Of a DNA stretch of 64,000 bases, positions 46,039 to 54,980 are shown in pieces. The notes under the pieces are model-generated. The model made no database searches and was not told the DNA's origin. It saw only the letters and a program-made list of their open reading frames with translations. The stretch is from contig JAQCAD010000012.1 of NCBI GenBank assembly GCA_027621915.1, positions 21,280 to 85,279 on the forward strand, given 5' to 3'. Numbering within the stretch: the first letter of the stretch is position 1; each line of letters opens with the position of its first letter. This stretch comes from Pseudomonadota bacterium (GTDB taxonomy: Bacteria > Pseudomonadota > Gammaproteobacteria > Steroidobacterales > Woeseiaceae). The position numbers and the translations under genes were made by a program.

Positions 46039-46629
46039 GTGGGCAGACCTGTGAAACGGCTGTGCGTCTATTGCGGATCGAGCGCAGGATTTGGCAATTC
46101 CTACAGGGAGGCAGCCAAAGATCTCGGGAAGCACCTCGCGAGCTCGGGTATTGACCTGGTTTATGGCGGCGGCAGCAAAGGGTTGATGGGTGTTCTGGCC
46201 GACGCTGTCCTTGCCGCAGGCGGTAAAGCTCGCGGCGTGATTCCACAGTCGTTATTTGATAAGGAAGTCGCCCACGGCGGCCTGACGGAGTTGCACGTTG
46301 TCAGCTCTATGCATGAACGCAAATCCCTGATGGCGGTGTTGTCTGATGGCTTCGTTGCGCTGCCTGGCGGCTACGGCACGCTTGAGGAAATTATTGAAGT
46401 TCTGACGTGGGGGCAATTGCAGTTCCACGACAAGCCCTGTGGCTTTCTGAATATCGCTGGCTATTTTGATCATTTGCTTGCGTATCTTGATCACGCAACC
46501 AGCGAGGGACTTCTGCGGACAGAACACCGGCAAATGTTGCTCGTCGCCAGCACGCCCGCGGAGTTGCTCGCAAAATTCGAGCGCTATGAGCCGCCAGTTA
46601 CAGAAAAGTGGACTGTGGTAGATCTTTAG
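46039..46629 (+). CDS. LOG family nucleoside 5'-monophosphate phosphoribohydrolase
   Basis: Hydrolyses the N-glycosidic bond of AMP-type or cytokinin riboside monophosphates to base and ribose-5-phosphate. About 196 aa. The signature LPGGYGTLEE (residues about 113-122) and the dinucleotide-like VYGGGSKGLMG are intact. Starts are GTG at 46039 or GTG at 46051, and the N-terminal VKRLCVYCGSSAG favours either. It lies in a two-gene operon with a purine phosphoribosyltransferase, so base release and recapture are paired. A dedicated cytokinin role is not implied. The 3' end overlaps the convergent gene by 32 bp. Confidence 0.9.
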   Translation: MGRPVKRLCVYCGSSAGFGNSYREAAKDLGKHLASSGIDLVYGGGSKGLMGVLADAVLAAGGKARGVIPQSLFDKEVAHGGLTELHVVSSMHERKSLMAVLSDGFVALPGGYGTLEEIIEVLTWGQLQFHDKPCGFLNIAGYFDHLLAYLDHATSEGLLRTEHRQMLLVASTPAELLAKFERYEPPVTEKWTVVDL

Positions 46630-47812
46630 AATCGATCTCGGATGAGATGGTTTCCTGATGTCGCTGGTCACTGTAAAAAATCAACGAAAGCTCACCCTCA
46701 ACAGGTTGTCCGAGGTTACTGCCGAATAACTTGTACCGGATTGTCATTTGCTTTTCATTCAGTTCGGTGCCCGCGCAAAAGCGCAACGGCAATTCGAACG
46801 CATTCGTTTGTGAACCAATCGGCAGGTCACCCAGAATACTTGAAACCGTTATTTTTTTGGCGCTGACAGATACGGCTGGATATTCGGCGAATTCAACTGA
46901 GTTGTCAGGGGAAGTCAGGCCCGTCGCCACGTAGAATGCCTCGTGATTCGGTAAAAGCAGCATGAGCGCGGCATTTTGAACTGGCTCGTCGCCCTGGTTG
47001 TAGACAACCAGTTGCAGTAATTGAGAATTTTCTTTAAACAGAAAGTGATAGTCATCCGATTCGTGCTTCTGTCGGGTTTGCTCCATCTCCGCAATAAGCC
47101 TGGTCGGGCTTCGATCTTCATACGGATCGTCGGAACCGAAAAGTCGCATGTGAACCATGCGCGCCATCGTGGTTGTCGAGCCGGAATCTTTGGATTTTTC
47201 ACGCGCGTCGACAAGCTGGTGGAGTTTGGCATGCTCAATTGCCGAAGGTAACGTCGTCATATCGACCGTTGGCAGCCGGAGTTTTTTCTGAATGACTTCG
47301 CCAGAGAATCCGACTTCGATATCGTGGCTGAGCACAACATTTGTTGGTCTTTTATCGAACATGCTAAAAAGTATGCGACGGCCGATTTTGTGCACGCTAC
47401 TGTCGACTCGCATATAGGCATCTCCGCGTCGAAGTTGCTCGGAGTAGTCGACCCGCATCATGTAGGGCTTGTCCTGACAGTCGCCGATCTCGTACACACC
47501 GACGCGCTGACCCTCGATAATAACCGCTCTATAACTGATAGGGATGGGTGGCTCGATGAACTCCGCAACAAGCGCCGAATAGAATGGCGTGCCAGAAAAG
47601 TCTTCGAGATCGACCGAACTGACCTCCCGCAGGTTCTCGCCGTCGAACCGTATTCCCGTGATGATGTAGCGATTTCCCCCGACGGTGGCGTTTGCCATAG
47701 CAAGCACATCCCGCAGGAATTGTCGGATGCCTTCGCTCCCGTACGCTTCCTCGCAGAATTGCACACCTGTCCCGGGCGTCACCGACCGGGCGATTTTCAA
47801 CAGACGGTTCAT
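46598..47812 (-). CDS. AlbA_2/Schlafen-type putative DNA-binding protein
   Basis: A 404 aa protein from the ATG at 47812. The N-terminal 150 residues match the AlbA_2 (divergent AAA-4/Schlafen) domain: EAYGSEGIRQFLRDVLAMANA, NRYIITGIRFDG, a region of PPIPISYRAVIIEG and DAYMRVDSSVHKI. A middle helical, charged region (about 190-260) precedes a C-terminal beta-rich domain (about 265-400) with LLQLVVYNQGDEPVQNAALM, which resembles an immunoglobulin-like fold. It is the only gene in the window with a plausible nucleic-acid-binding regulatory domain, but no helix-turn-helix is seen. Its 3' end overlaps LOG. Confidence 0.7.
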   Translation of the reverse strand: MNRLLKIARSVTPGTGVQFCEEAYGSEGIRQFLRDVLAMANATVGGNRYIITGIRFDGENLREVSSVDLEDFSGTPFYSALVAEFIEPPIPISYRAVIIEGQRVGVYEIGDCQDKPYMMRVDYSEQLRRGDAYMRVDSSVHKIGRRILFSMFDKRPTNVVLSHDIEVGFSGEVIQKKLRLPTVDMTTLPSAIEHAKLHQLVDAREKSKDSGSTTTMARMVHMRLFGSDDPYEDRSPTRLIAEMEQTRQKHESDDYHFLFKENSQLLQLVVYNQGDEPVQNAALMLLLPNHEAFYVATGLTSPDNSVEFAEYPAVSVSAKKITVSSILGDLPIGSQTNAFELPLRFCAGTELNEKQMTIRYKLFGSNLGQPVEGELSLIFYSDQRHQETISSEIDSKDLPQSTFL

Positions 47813-47968
47813 CGCTTGCGATTTTGACCGATTATGTTCAGTCAGAATCGGAACCAATCGTCATTTCTGGCAAGCGATTGATGCTGTATTGCGTGTTTGT
47901 AGTGCACACCGGATGGCGGCGAAGCCGCCTCGATCAGCTGACAAAATTTCGAGAACGTTTGGCGGCCT

Positions 47969-48020
47969 GACGATTATCAGACAAAACTAGAAATTGAGAC
48001 GCCAGCGACGATTATCAGAC
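47969..48020. repeat. 14-bp direct repeat spanning the end of the DUF1232 gene
   Basis: GACGATTATCAGAC occurs at 47969-47982 and again at 48007-48020, 38 bp apart. The right copy is in the last codons of the DUF1232 gene and the left one just past its stop, so the tail looks as if it were partly duplicated. A GGCGGC-GAA-GCCGCC hairpin lies nearby at 47914-47928. Confidence 0.6.
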
Positions 48021-48550
48021 CTTCCGGTGCGGCGTTTACGCATACGGGAGTGCAGCGCCGCCCGCTTGTCGGCCAGCCACTCTTCACGTTCGACGTGTGG
48101 GTCAAGTCCCTTCTCCCTTCGCCGGGCTTCTTCGGCAACTCGAAACTGGTAGAACTCCTGGTAAGATTCGATCTCGTAATTCAGCTCCCGGATGATCAGC
48201 TCAACATAGATGGCGTCATCGAGAAACCCCAGGCCTGGAATATGGTCGGGTATTAAATCTTCCGGATTGCAGAAATAAACCAATGCGCCCAGTACCCGGT
48301 TCCGGTCAGTTTCGGATAATTGCCACTCCACGTCTGAAATCATGTTTGTAACGACTTCCAGTTTTTCGATCCGCTCGCTTATAAACTCCGGCAAATCACT
48401 GGTTCTGGCATCTCTGATCAGTTGTTTGGTCGCTAATTGAATCGCCTCTTCGTCGTGCGGAATATCCATGGCGGACTTCGCCTTGTTCACGATCGCCTGG
48501 AAATGCTCGAGGTCGTGATCGCTCAGCGTAAAAGTAATATCAAGTGGCAT
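47987..48550 (-). CDS. DUF1232 (YkvA-like) domain protein
   Basis: A 187 aa protein. The DUF1232 core is GALVYFCNPEDLIPD followed by IPGLGFLDDAIYV (residues about 88-118), the form found in YkvA-type proteins. Here it lacks clear membrane helices around it; the flanks are charged and helical, and the C-terminus is very basic (SRMRKRRTGRSDNRRW). Function is unknown for the family. It is monocistronic with 286 bp upstream. Confidence 0.82.
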   Translation of the reverse strand: MPLDITFTLSDHDLEHFQAIVNKAKSAMDIPHDEEAIQLATKQLIRDARTSDLPEFISERIEKLEVVTNMISDVEWQLSETDRNRVLGALVYFCNPEDLIPDHIPGLGFLDDAIYVELIIRELNYEIESYQEFYQFRVAEEARRREKGLDPHVEREEWLADKRAALHSRMRKRRTGRSDNRRWRLNF

Positions 48551-48836
48551 GACTATCAGTCCCTTTGTGTTTTACGTTTCTTGGACCAGGCACCGTATTG
48601 AACGCGACCGGAGAATCGCGCGTGCTACCCGAGATCAATGGCAAGCCTTCAGGTTATGTGGATAAGTTCTACGGCCTGACGTTCTAACACCAGCGATTGT
48701 ATACGGATAGCGTGTTATCGGCCATTTTGCGTCGACGTTTCGACTGCAACCAATCGCCAGTACCCTCTCGGGATCTTGCAGGTGGTGGTATGCACACCCA
48801 TACTTCGCGATCCCAAACAGCGAGCCGGCGGCCGGA
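48551..48836. other. Intergenic region between divergent genes
   Basis: A 286 bp gap between the DUF1232 gene (minus) and the APH-type kinase gene (plus), so it holds both promoters. I see no clear hexamers, repeats or conserved open frame in it. The last 15 bp before the plus-strand ATG are G-rich (GCCGGCGGCCGGA) and supply the ribosome site. Confidence 0.3.
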
Positions 48837-49925
48837 ATGACAGCGATAGGTGATCCATTCGAAGCTATTTCACAATCGACGCCAACGTTCAGCGACGAGG
48901 TAGCCGTCGCGACCGCGAGGGAGCGATACGGTCTGGAAGTCAGCGTTCGTTCGCTCGTCAGTGAGCGAGATCAGAATTTTCATATGTTAACGACTGACGG
49001 GCGGCAGTTCGTCCTGAAAATTGCCAATGTGGCGGAGCCGAAAGAGGTCACCGATTTTCAGATCCAGGCGTTAATCCATATTGCAGACTATGTTGCTTCG
49101 CATAGATCGCCAATTAGTACACCTGAAATATTGACGACGCTCGACGGCAATTCACACACAGTACTCGATGCGCCAGATGGTCAACACGTCGCGCGCGTCG
49201 TTAGCTATGTTGAAGGATTGCCGATCGCAGAGCGGCAGCCCTCGGCACGACTATGCAGAAACATGGCGATTTATCTCGCGCACCTTGGCAAGGCGCTGCG
49301 TGATTTTGAACATTCCAGCAGTAATCAGACGCTCCTTTGGGATCTGCAACAGGCGCTCAGCCTGCGAGACCTTATGAATCACATTCCGACGGACTCCGTG
49401 CGGCGGAACGTGGGGCAGACCCTGGACGATTTTGAGACATTCGCACTGCCTTATTTTGCGGAGGTTCGCAGGCAAGTCATTCATAGTGATTTCAATCCGG
49501 ACAATGTTTTGACGGACGCCAGGGATCCTGATGTCGTGGTCGGAGTGATTGATTTCGGCGACATGCTCACGGCGCCGTTAATTGCGGATGTTGCTATCGG
49601 TACTTCATATGCCAGACCCAGGGACGGTAACCCGTTGGCGCTTATCGCAGAATTCCTGGCGGGCTATCACAGTGTAACGCCATTGACGCAGCAGGAAATT
49701 GACATGGTGTTTGACCTCGTCAAAGCACGCCTGTGTGCATCGATTGCTATTTTGCACTGGCGAATTTCATTTCGGGAACCGGGTGATCCGTATCTTGAAA
49801 AGACGATGGCTGACGAATTTTGCGCCGAGAAGTTTCTTGCAGAGATGATGACGATTCCGAGGGAAAACGCGATCCAGATTTTTCGGCAGGTCTGTGCGTC
49901 CGAGGAAATCGCAGGAAGCGGCTAA
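48837..49925 (+). CDS. Aminoglycoside-phosphotransferase-fold kinase (hydroxylysine kinase-like)
   Basis: A 362 aa small-molecule kinase. RDQNFHMLTTDGRQFVLKIAN (residues about 44-64) holds the ATP-binding lysine. The catalytic loop is VIHSDFNPDN, and the metal site is VIDFGDM. It matches the APH domain that in many proteobacteria is fused to a peptidase-like segment and a class III aminotransferase, and that as a single protein in animals is hydroxylysine kinase (AGPHD1). Here it stands alone, ending at the kinase C-lobe. Antibiotic resistance is unlikely. Its stop overlaps the convergent hypothetical gene by 4 bp. Confidence 0.85.
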   Translation: MTAIGDPFEAISQSTPTFSDEVAVATARERYGLEVSVRSLVSERDQNFHMLTTDGRQFVLKIANVAEPKEVTDFQIQALIHIADYVASHRSPISTPEILTTLDGNSHTVLDAPDGQHVARVVSYVEGLPIAERQPSARLCRNMAIYLAHLGKALRDFEHSSSNQTLLWDLQQALSLRDLMNHIPTDSVRRNVGQTLDDFETFALPYFAEVRRQVIHSDFNPDNVLTDARDPDVVVGVIDFGDMLTAPLIADVAIGTSYARPRDGNPLALIAEFLAGYHSVTPLTQQEIDMVFDLVKARLCASIAILHWRISFREPGDPYLEKTMADEFCAEKFLAEMMTIPRENAIQIFRQVCASEEIAGSG

Positions 49926-50401
49926 TTACTGTCGTAGGGGTTAAAGCCGACAGACGATTTTTTTGACTTCGCCGACTCTTTCGGCTCTTCAAAATCGTCA
50001 ATCAGGATTTTTCGCAGCGCCTTCGTACTCACCAATGACAGTTCAGTTTCGTCCGCATAATCCCGGAGTGGCTTGTAGGTAGCATCCGCGGGGCGCGTCA
50101 GTTTCGGCAGTCCCTGATTGGCGTCAAGAATCGCCTGCAGATCGTCGTCGCCAATGATTTCGTACTGCCCGTTGTTCGGGTCCCTGGCGAGGACGCCGTC
50201 AGTCGCCGTGTCAGAAGCATGCTTGATCGCTATTCGATCTGATGAATCTCGCGATGAAAGTATCTGTTTCAGCATTTGCGTGGATACGAGTTCCAGTTCC
50301 GCACTCTCCACCGGATCCATCCACACAGAGCGACCCGTACCGTCCGTACGCACCTTGCGGGGCCGCGGCACCAGAATTGTATTGGTCTTGTTTTCACCCA
50401 T
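49922..50401 (-). CDS. Conserved hypothetical protein with an internal helical repeat
   Basis: A 159 aa soluble, charged protein with no named domain. I chose the ATG at 50401 because the sequence from ILVPRPRKVRTDGTGRSVW on looks conserved, while the upstream 30 codons do not. Two similar segments occur: AELELVSTQMLKQIL (residues about 35-49) and TELSLVSTKALRKIL (about 118-132), the second within a nearly regular spacing. A basic/serine tail ends the protein. It is divergent from the diguanylate cyclase. No function can be given. Confidence 0.65.
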   Translation of the reverse strand: MGENKTNTILVPRPRKVRTDGTGRSVWMDPVESAELELVSTQMLKQILSSRDSSDRIAIKHASDTATDGVLARDPNNGQYEIIGDDDLQAILDANQGLPKLTRPADATYKPLRDYADETELSLVSTKALRKILIDDFEEPKESAKSKKSSVGFNPYDSN

Positions 50402-50685
50402 CGCTTCGTCCGACTGATGATGAATTCTGTCACTGTGGGTCATCTTGCGCCCGGATCCGGTCTTCGTGGAGTCGACTGTGTCACGAATCACCCGAATCCT
50501 AACGAATTCACATACTTATATGAGACATCCGTTCACTTAGGACGACCAGCGGCGCAAAATTGTTAGAAATCGACCATTGACGGCAAAACTACAGCAGAAA
50601 ACCTGTGAGCAGTTCCTGATTCAACGCCTTGTGGCCGTTACCATTGCACATATTCCCGAGCCAGGATCACGAATCAAGCACTCCG

Positions 50686-52650
50686 ATGAATCTGTTGGTT
50701 ATCGCCTCATTACTGCTTGGCTTTAGCGCCGCTTGCTACGCTCTGCTTGGCCTGAGGATGTTAAGCGCGAAACGAGAAATTGGTACGCAGCCTCTCGCGG
50801 TAACTTTCATGGTAATCAGCCTCTGGGTTTTTGGGGGCGCTGTCGAAATGATGGCCACAACCTATGCGGCATTCTCAGTTGGTCGGGTGGGCCATTTCCT
50901 GGGCACGTCGATTGTGCCGGTTACGCTCCTTCTTTGTTTTCGCGAAATTACGGGCCGAACGACATCGACGAGAACAACTATCGCGCTGCTAATCATTCCG
51001 GTTTTGTCGATTATCGTCGCAGCAACGAATTACTGGCATGAGTTCATGTGGTATCTGCCGGCTACAAATGACGAAGGGGCTTTTCTGACCCGGCCGCGCC
51101 AGTTTGGTCCGTGGTTCAACTTCATTCATGTCCCGTACGGTTACGCACTGGCAGGCACCAGCATTTTCACTTTGATAATGCACAGCCCGGCCGTTGCGCG
51201 TTCCCAGAGGCGCGGGCTTATTCTGCTTGCCGGGTCGACACTGATCCCGGTGCTGGGCATCGTCGCCTATGACCTGGGTATTGGCCCGAATACTATTTCG
51301 ACGTTGCCGATTATATTGGCCCTGATGCTGCCGATTTACGCGTGGATGGTTATCTCCGAGCGAGTTATCGAGTATTCGCCGCTGGCCTACGAGACGGTGT
51401 TTCAGAAAATGCAGGACCCGGTGATCGTGGTGGATGATCAGGAACGCATCATCGGTCTCAATCATGGCGCGGAAATTCTCTTGAATATGAATGAAAGAGA
51501 TGCGTTACGTGAATCGCTGCAGTCGGTATTCGGCGGAGATGCCCCGGAAGTTCACGCTGCCATTAGCACCGGTGAGCCGCAAAAGATGCTGACCAATTCC
51601 GGGCGATTCCTGCACGTGCAGGTTACACCGATCACAAACAGTGGCATCGCATCGCGCAACGCAAGTGTCCTGATGTTCCGCGACGTGAGTGATGTGGAGA
51701 AAGCGCAACGTGAGGTGCGCAATAGCGAGAAGCTGTTGCGTACGCTCATCGATCATTCTGTAAACGGAATTATTCGGCTGCGTTGGATCACGGGTGACGC
51801 GCCTGAATCGAAACCGCAGCTGCGATGCATATTCGCAAATGCTGCTGCCGGCCGATACCTGAATTCAGATACGACTGCAATGATCGACTGCACGGTCGCG
51901 GAGTTGTTGAAGTTATCGACAACCGGCATGCAGCCGACAGAGGCAGGGGCGCTGGTCGAGCGGTTTATGGAAGCGGCTGCGAACGGCAAGGTTATCGACA
52001 CCGAAGTCAGGGTCGACGATGGCAGCGCAGCGAAATGGTTTCGGATAATCGGTGAGCCGGTCGGCGAGGACGTCGCAATGACCTTTGTGGATGTCACCGA
52101 CGGTAAGGCGAAGGAAGAGCGGATGGAGTCGATCGCGAGATCTGACCCTTTGACCGGCGTCCTGAACCGGCGCGGTTTTGAAAGGGACGCTGCACGACGT
52201 CTTCGGGAAAGCGCCGATGACGCGACTGGCGCGCTGCTTTTCATCGACCTCAATGATTTCAAACAGATCAACGACCAGTATGGTCACGAAATCGGTGATC
52301 AGTTGCTGACGGTTGCGGCACAGCGCTTACAAAAAAGCCTTCGCTCCTGCGATATTATCGGTCGTCCCGGTGGCGACGAATTTGTCGCCCTGGTTCCGGA
52401 CTGCCGGCCGGATGTAGCTGAAAAACTGGCTACCCGGCTGACGGCGTCTCTGGAGAAGCCATACCGGATCGACGACAAAGAATTGCACTGCGCCGCGAGC
52501 ATTGGTCTCGCGCTCTATCCCGAGCATGCCAATACACTCACGGGCCTGCTGCGAGCGGCCGATGCGGCGATGTACAGGGCTAAAGCCCGCTGTCGGGGCG
52601 TCAAAAACATCGGCGATACGGATCTTCTCGAGAAAGCGGTCTCCGCCTAG
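50686..52650 (+). CDS. Diguanylate cyclase with N-terminal 7TM sensor and PAS domains
   Basis: Makes c-di-GMP. A 654 aa protein from the ATG at 50686. Residues about 1-225 form seven helices of the histidine-kinase N-terminal 7TM type. Two PAS-like domains follow (about 235-350, with VIVVDDQERIIGLNHGAEI; and 355-470). The GGDEF domain is at about 480-645 with DPLTGVLNRRGF and the active site RPGGDEFVAL. The inhibitory RxxD site (RSCD) lies five residues ahead of GGDEF and is intact. The TAG stop coincides with the CTAG target of the adjacent IS element, so the native C-terminus may have been altered. No EAL domain. Confidence 0.93.
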   Translation: MNLLVIASLLLGFSAACYALLGLRMLSAKREIGTQPLAVTFMVISLWVFGGAVEMMATTYAAFSVGRVGHFLGTSIVPVTLLLCFREITGRTTSTRTTIALLIIPVLSIIVAATNYWHEFMWYLPATNDEGAFLTRPRQFGPWFNFIHVPYGYALAGTSIFTLIMHSPAVARSQRRGLILLAGSTLIPVLGIVAYDLGIGPNTISTLPIILALMLPIYAWMVISERVIEYSPLAYETVFQKMQDPVIVVDDQERIIGLNHGAEILLNMNERDALRESLQSVFGGDAPEVHAAISTGEPQKMLTNSGRFLHVQVTPITNSGIASRNASVLMFRDVSDVEKAQREVRNSEKLLRTLIDHSVNGIIRLRWITGDAPESKPQLRCIFANAAAGRYLNSDTTAMIDCTVAELLKLSTTGMQPTEAGALVERFMEAAANGKVIDTEVRVDDGSAAKWFRIIGEPVGEDVAMTFVDVTDGKAKEERMESIARSDPLTGVLNRRGFERDAARRLRESADDATGALLFIDLNDFKQINDQYGHEIGDQLLTVAAQRLQKSLRSCDIIGRPGGDEFVALVPDCRPDVAEKLATRLTASLEKPYRIDDKELHCAASIGLALYPEHANTLTGLLRAADAAMYRAKARCRGVKNIGDTDLLEKAVSA

Positions 52651-53805
52651 GAAGACTCTGATTAAGTTTCAATACATGGGATAATCACGCATCTTCTCAG
52701 CACGGTGCAAGCGCATGGATCAGATAACGTTCTCGGATCTTGAATATCAGCATAAGAAGCGCAAGACCCGCCGGGAAAGGTTTCTGGAAAGGATGGATGC
52801 CCTCATACCATGGCCGCAGCTGGAGAAAAAGATCCGGCGTCATTATCCCAAGGCCGGCCGAGGCCGCCATCCGTACCCGCTAACAGTCATGCTGCGTATT
52901 CATTGCGTTCAGCTGTTTTATAACCTCAGCGATCCGGCCATGGAGGATATGCTCTACGAGATTGATTCTGTGCGCCGATTTGTTGGCTTGAAGATCACCG
53001 GCCCGATTCCTGACGAGTCAACGATTCTGAAGTTCCGGCATCTGCTGGAAACGCATAATCTGGGTATGAAGCTGTTTGCGGGCATCAATCAGCATCTGGC
53101 GGAGCAAGGATTGATGCTGAAGGAAGGGACCATCGTGGATGCCAGCATCATTTCGGCGCCGTCATCGACCAAGAACCAGAGTCGCGAGCGGGATCCGGAG
53201 ATGCACCAGGCTAAGAAGGGCAATGAGTGGCACTTTGGGATGAAGTTGCACATTGGCGTGGATGAAGAACTGGGCCTGACTCACAGCCTGGTGACGACGG
53301 CAGCGAACGTCAGCGACATCACCCGGGCGGCCGATTTGCTACACGGTCAAGAACAGCGTGTGCGTGGTGATGCCGGCTATCAGGGCATCGAGAAGCGTCC
53401 TGAGCATGAGGATCGTGAGGTCGAGTGGCACATTGCCATGCGCCCTGGCAAGCGCGCCAAACTCAAACCGCGATCCCGCGCTGCACGGGAAGAGCGCAAC
53501 AAAGCCAGCGTTCGTGCCAAAGGGGAACACCCGTTTCGTTACGTAAAACGGGTGTTTCACTACGCCAAGGTGCGCTACCGGGGGCTGCACAAAAATACAC
53601 AGCGAATGGCCTTGCTTTTGGGCTTCACCAATCTGCTGATCGGGGACACTTATGAGTTCGCGTAGGATACGTGCCGGTGAAATTCGCGAAACGGGCAAAA
53701 TCGAAACACAATCGTTGACGAAATCCACGAACACACTCGAATCACGTGAATTTACAGCTGATGTGTAACGTCCATTTTTCAAAAAGCCCCTAAATCAGAG
53801 TCTCC
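52651..53805 (+). mobile_element. Complete IS5-family insertion sequence, 1155 bp
   Basis: The element is bounded by imperfect inverted repeats that match in 14 of 16 positions (left GAAGACTCTGATTAAG, right end complement GGAGACTCTGATTTAG) and by CTAG on both sides (52647-52650 and 53806-53809). One full-length transposase gene lies inside. CTAG-like targets are typical of the IS5 group. Because the target itself is always CTAG-like, the matching flanks do not prove a simple insertion (see findings). Confidence 0.95.
52715..53665 (+). CDS. IS5-family transposase
   Basis: A 316 aa DDE transposase of the IS5 group. The N-terminal MDQITFSDLEYQHKKRKTRR is characteristic, followed by a DUF772-like region with FYNLSDPAMEDMLY. 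The catalytic triad is seen as D in GTIVDASII, D in RGDAGYQGIEKR and E in KGEHPFRYVKR. No frameshift or stop, so it is potentially active. Its own ATG follows the left inverted repeat by about 48 bp. Confidence 0.95.
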   Translation: MDQITFSDLEYQHKKRKTRRERFLERMDALIPWPQLEKKIRRHYPKAGRGRHPYPLTVMLRIHCVQLFYNLSDPAMEDMLYEIDSVRRFVGLKITGPIPDESTILKFRHLLETHNLGMKLFAGINQHLAEQGLMLKEGTIVDASIISAPSSTKNQSRERDPEMHQAKKGNEWHFGMKLHIGVDEELGLTHSLVTTAANVSDITRAADLLHGQEQRVRGDAGYQGIEKRPEHEDREVEWHIAMRPGKRAKLKPRSRAAREERNKASVRAKGEHPFRYVKRVFHYAKVRYRGLHKNTQRMALLLGFTNLLIGDTYEFA

Positions 53806-54978
53806 CTAGGCGACATCGTCGAGTCGATCGTGATGATTCCTGATGAGTACGACTCACTACTGGACAACGCCGAAGAAGCCGAGCTCGGTGTCGGCGTTAC
53901 CGAAGAGTCTTTGGCCGGCCTTTTTTATACGGGTGGCACGACAGGTGCATCGAAAGGCGTGATGCTGACCCACCGAAACCTGATCGCAAATACGCTGCAC
54001 TTCATGACTGTCGCGCCGCCATCTCCTGAAAGCGTGTTCCTGATCATGGCACCGCTTTTTCACGCGGCGGGCTCGAACGGCGTACTCGGTGGAATATGGT
54101 CCGGCAGTTGTCAGATTCCGCTCAAGGTTTTTGATCCGGCGGTTGCGCTGGATCTCATCGAAAAATACCAGGTGACGCATACGCTCGGCGTGCCCACGAT
54201 GGTCGCGGCAATTTCCGAAACGCAGCACGCGAAACCTCGCGACACGAGCACGCTCCGGATGGTGGCTCACGGCGGCTCGCCAATTGCGACGGAAGTCGTT
54301 CGGCGCGCGGCCGAGGCGTTTCCGACGGCGGAGTTCGTACATGTTTACGGTATGACCGAGGCTTCGCCGCTGGTCACCGGCCTGCGTGATGAACAGAAAC
54401 TGCTGGACGTCGATCGCAGCCGTTCCTGCGGGCAATCATTGATCGGTGTGCAGGTAAAGATCATTGATCAGGACGGTAATGATCTGCCCACCGGAGAGGT
54501 TGGCGAACTCGCTGCTCGCGGTCCCAACATCATGAAAGGCTACTGGCGAAAGCCTGAGCAAACTGCAGAAGTTTTGCGGGACGGCTGGTACCGGTCCGGT
54601 GACATGGGATACGTCGACGAAGAAGGATTCGTTTTTCTCGTCGATCGCGCCAAGGACATGATCGTCAGCGGCGGCGAAAATGTTTATTGCTCGGAAGTAG
54701 AGGAAGCGCTCTACAAACACCCGGCGGTGCTTGAGGCGGCAGTGTTCGGTGTGCCGGACGAGGCGTGGGGCGAGGCAGTACACGCAGTTGTCGTACCGCG
54801 CGCAGAAGTAACGCCGGCCGAGTTAATCGAATTTTGCCGCAAGCACATTGCGGGCTACAAAATTCCCAAGGCAATCACGTTGTCTGCCGATGCGTTGCCC
54901 AAGTCAGGCCCGGGAAAAATCCTGAAGCGGGAATTGCGGGCACCGTTCTGGGAAGGGCGAGACAGGAAAGTGAACTGA
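53806..54978 (+). pseudogene. Acyl-CoA synthetase (AMP-dependent ligase), 5'-truncated at the IS element
   Basis: The reading frame is open back through the CTAG at the IS boundary (LGDIVESIVMIPDEYD), showing that coding continues to the very edge of the element. The first in-frame start is GTG at 53830, giving 382 aa against about 500-560 for a full ligase. The remaining part keeps the P-loop YTGGTTGASKGVML, YGMTEASP, the adenylation YRSGDMG and the catalytic lysine motif GKILKREL. About 130-160 N-terminal residues are lost, and what stands left of the IS is a diguanylate cyclase gene, not the ligase start. Most likely inactive. Confidence 0.88.
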
Positions 54979-54980
54979 CC

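Noticed and set aside
48837..49925. Antibiotic resistance (aminoglycoside kinase)
   Set aside because: The sequence follows the hydroxylysine-kinase-like branch; no resistance context.
52647..53809. Simple insertion of the IS5 element with a 4-bp target duplication
   Set aside because: The target is CTAG-like for every copy, so equal flanks are uninformative, and the two flanking genes are unrelated.
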